Position numbers and translations under genes: made by a program. Below, piece after piece: positions 38,642-40,404 of a DNA stretch of 40,404 nucleotides (its first letter is position 1; each line of letters starts with the position of its first letter). Source of the stretch: Parcubacteria group bacterium LiPW_15 (GTDB taxonomy: Bacteria > Patescibacteriota > Minisyncoccia > UBA6257 > 2-01-FULL-56-20); NCBI GenBank assembly GCA_007375645.1, contig VMER01000003.1:145553-185956 (forward strand), in the 5' to 3' direction. The notes beneath the pieces were generated by a model. It saw only the letters and a list, made by a program, of their open reading frames with translations, did no database searches and was not told the origin of the DNA.

Positions 38642-39562
38642 ATGGAGGAACAACGCGCGGCCAAAAAACCGGCTGCCCCGGAGACAGAGGAAAAGCCGCA
38701 AGCGGGTCACAAGATATCTACCGTTGAGGGGATTATTGTTCTCTTTCTCCTCTTGGTCCTAGATACGGTAGAGTTTGTGATTGTCTTTGTCGGCTTAGAC
38801 GATTTCGGAATTACCGATCTGTTGGGATCGCCGATATTTTTGTATTTGAACATGAAAGGGGTTCCCCCCGCCCGCCAGCTTATCGCTTGGCTTATAGAAA
38901 TTTTCCCGTATCTCGGCTGGTTGCCTCTTAAGAGCGCCGGCTGGGGGCTCACTTGGTGGGCGGATGCGCATCCGAAAAGTTTGGCCGCCAAGGCTTTTTC
39001 GGCTGCGGCAGCGGCAACCGACGTCAAAAAAGGAGGCGCACAAGCCGCGGAAAAGGCCGGTGGAACCGTTGCAACCAAAGCCGAAACCGTCTTGGCCGAA
39101 GAGGCTGCCGGGACGGCGGAAGGAGCGGCCAAGGCCGGCCTTTCCGAATCTGAGGTCTCCGCCAAAAAAGCCAAGGAGGCAACCGAGGTTTTTGGCGGAG
39201 AAACCACAACTCCAACCGAAAAAGTCGAAGAGGAACTATTGGGAGAAAAACCGGTTGTTCGGGCCGAAGAGCCGGAAGAAGAGGCCGTTGCAGAAAAACC
39301 AGCCGGAACCCGGTCGGAACGAAAGACTGAAGATCTGAACGCGGAAGAAAAAGAGGAAGAGCCCGAAGAATTCGCGGGTGCCCGCCTTGGCGGAGCATAT
39401 GAGGAAGAGGAAAGCGTCGAAAAAACAATGGAGGAGGTTGAGGTGGAGGGCAATTCCGTGGATCTCAGCGGAAAAAGAAATAACGTTATAGATGCCGCGG
39501 ATCGTTTCGGTCCGCAGAATCCGCCGGCCGACAAATTCGGACGGGATAAGCTAGCCGCGTAA
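38642..39562 (+). CDS. Membrane protein with long acidic tail, secretion locus
   Basis: The 306-residue protein has a short charged head, one or two membrane helices (about residues 29-50, IIVLFLLLVLDTVEFVIVF, and about 74-97, ARQLIAWLIEIFPYLGW), then a long Ala/Glu/Lys-rich region that is nearly all charged and helical or disordered, ending DRFGPQNPPADKFGRDKLAA. No catalytic motif is seen. It lies 19 nt after virB4 in the same direction and is probably part of the same transcript. I do not recognise a family; the tail may bind a basic partner. Confidence 0.75.
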   Translation: MEEQRAAKKPAAPETEEKPQAGHKISTVEGIIVLFLLLVLDTVEFVIVFVGLDDFGITDLLGSPIFLYLNMKGVPPARQLIAWLIEIFPYLGWLPLKSAGWGLTWWADAHPKSLAAKAFSAAAAATDVKKGGAQAAEKAGGTVATKAETVLAEEAAGTAEGAAKAGLSESEVSAKKAKEATEVFGGETTTPTEKVEEELLGEKPVVRAEEPEEEAVAEKPAGTRSERKTEDLNAEEKEEEPEEFAGARLGGAYEEEESVEKTMEEVEVEGNSVDLSGKRNNVIDAADRFGPQNPPADKFGRDKLAA

Positions 39563-39594
39563 GTTTCAGGCTGATTTGCTAGAATAATAGTAGG

Positions 39595-40278
39595 ATGTTA
39601 AAGAAACTTTTTTATATTCTTCTTCTTGTTCCGGCGTTAGCGCTTCCTTTGGAAGGTTTTGGCCAGACCGCTCAACCGGTCGCGGTCTTGAGTTGGAAGG
39701 CAAAGACCTACGTCCCCTCGTCTTATCAGGGGAAAATTCTGCCCGGCTCAACCACTCCGCTTTTGGCTTCTTTGGATATTTTCATGTCGGGGAAGGCCGT
39801 GAATCTTTCCGGCTATAAAATTTACTGGTATTTGAACAACACCTTGATAGATCGCGGAGTCGGCCTTCAATCCGTAAGCATTAGGACGCCGCAGACCTTG
39901 GGCGGAGGCTCCATAACTTTGCGGGCCCAAATTCCGGATTTTTCGAGCGGCTCTCTTGTAAAAAGCGTGAGCATACCCCTGGTGTCGCCATCAATCGTCA
40001 TAGAAAATCCATCCGGCCCAAGCGAATTATTTTCCAAAACACTGAGATTGAAAATTGTTCCCTATTTTTTTACGGTTAGCGATCTTTCCTCCCTTAAATT
40101 TAATTGGTCGGTCGGCGGAATAGAAGTAAAAGCGGCGGAAGACCCTCAAAATCTGATAATAAATACGAACCCGGATGCGGCCCCGGGAGCGGCGCTCAGC
40201 GTCTCGGCAACGGTTTCAAATCCGGCCGGGTATTTTGAATCCGCATCGGCGCAAAAGTCTTTTACTTTGTCCAATTAA
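39595..40278 (+). CDS. Secreted beta-rich (Ig-like) protein, secretion locus
   Basis: The 227-residue product has a signal peptide (LFYILLLVPALALPLEGFGQ) and then beta-rich sequence with alternating hydrophobics (SITLRAQIPDFSSGSLVKSV; VSATVSNPAGYFESASAQK), consistent with one or two Ig-like domains. It has no cysteines in the mature part. TAGAAT (39580-39585) ends 9 nt before the ATG. Its stop overlaps the next start by one base (TAATG), so it is coupled to the pilin-like gene. A pilus-associated or outer-surface role is inferred from position. Confidence 0.78.
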   Translation: MLKKLFYILLLVPALALPLEGFGQTAQPVAVLSWKAKTYVPSSYQGKILPGSTTPLLASLDIFMSGKAVNLSGYKIYWYLNNTLIDRGVGLQSVSIRTPQTLGGGSITLRAQIPDFSSGSLVKSVSIPLVSPSIVIENPSGPSELFSKTLRLKIVPYFFTVSDLSSLKFNWSVGGIEVKAAEDPQNLIINTNPDAAPGAALSVSATVSNPAGYFESASAQKSFTLSN

Positions 40279-40404
40279 TGTCTTGGCTTTTAAATATCGC
40301 TCTCGCGGCCGAGATCAACACCAATCTCCCCGGCCCCTATGATGTAGCCGTAACCGGCCCGGTAGGTTTCATTGCCAACTTCTACTACTTTGCCTTGGGA
40401 CTTG
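40278..40404 (+). CDS. VirB2/TrbC-like pilin (5' part only)
   Basis: The visible 42 residues begin MSWLLNIALAAEINTNLPGP and continue to GPVGFIANFYYFALGL at the window edge: a short hydrophobic leader ending in AAE, a linker, and the start of a membrane helix. In this position after virB4, the pattern fits small VirB2/TrbC-type pilins of Parcubacteria. The right end is cut off, so this is provisional. The start overlaps the upstream stop codon (TAATG). Confidence 0.65.
   Translation, partial: MSWLLNIALAAEINTNLPGPYDVAVTGPVGFIANFYYFALGL

Noticed and set aside
1-40404. CRISPR array, toxin-antitoxin pair or restriction system
   Set aside because: No regularly spaced repeats with spacers, and no methylase, restriction enzyme or antitoxin-like motifs were seen; the 52-aa membrane peptide alone is not enough to call a toxin.

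Overview
The window reads as a piece of a Patescibacteria (Candidate Phyla Radiation) chromosome, most likely a Parcubacteria-type genome. The reasons are indirect: small housekeeping genes packed head to tail, most of them with no Shine-Dalgarno site but a TATAAT-like box 5-10 nt before the ATG (leaderless design); a large envelope secretion locus of the kind carried by Parcubacteria (VirB6/TrbL, PrgI, VirB4, a VirB2-like pilin and lineage-specific partners); and several conserved proteins of unknown function. The standard genetic code fits every gene. No rRNA, insertion sequence, integrase or CRISPR array is visible.

Layout. 1-3.5 kb (minus): folD (cut by the window edge), glyA and yvcK, with a foreign-looking gene between glyA and yvcK. 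3.6-5.9 kb: two divergent single-gene cassettes, one secreted 435-aa protein and one soluble 211-aa protein. 6-9.5 kb: pseudopilin-like protein, tRNA-His, DedA-like membrane protein, ftsH. 9.6-13.7 kb (minus): a 1252-aa multi-domain membrane protein coupled to a 103-aa acidic protein. 13.7-15.6 kb: a candidate structured RNA with its own promoter and terminator, def, tRNA-Ile(UAU) with tRNA-like debris beside it, a membrane-anchored helical protein, tRNA-Gly(UCC). 15.7-23.6 kb (minus): tyrS, two small membrane cassettes, clpP with an unusual leader, hppA, nusA with an attenuator-like leader, a small Cys/Trp protein, yraN. 23.7-24.7 kb: a LAGLIDADG homing endonuclease flanked by 16-bp direct repeats, then a 590-bp structured non-coding region. 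24.7-29.6 kb (plus): DksA/TraR-like protein, comM/yifB, pcrA/uvrD, rsmA, with one small gene on the opposite strand. 29.6 kb to the end: the type IV secretion-like operon.

The strongest pattern is that the genes come in two styles. Housekeeping genes are mostly leaderless and moderate in GC. Six small proteins of unknown function (1866-2471, 3621-4928, 5263-5898, 17007-17165, 17266-17847, 22816-23079) instead have strong Shine-Dalgarno sites, GC-rich bodies and compact intrinsic terminators; four of them also have near-perfect TTGACA-N17/18-TATAAT promoters. They sit in gaps between housekeeping transcription units and look like independently expressed cargo. A 16-codon ORF at 18017-18067 may be an emptied relic of one, and the structured RNA at 13784-13971 shares the layout. 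Other items worth testing are the leader-ORF/hairpin arrangement before clpP, the terminator hairpin in the nusA leader, the repeat-bounded homing endonuclease, and the VirB4 protein split into two adjacent genes.

Everything here is read by eye. Family names rest on visible motifs and remembered family patterns, not on database searches.
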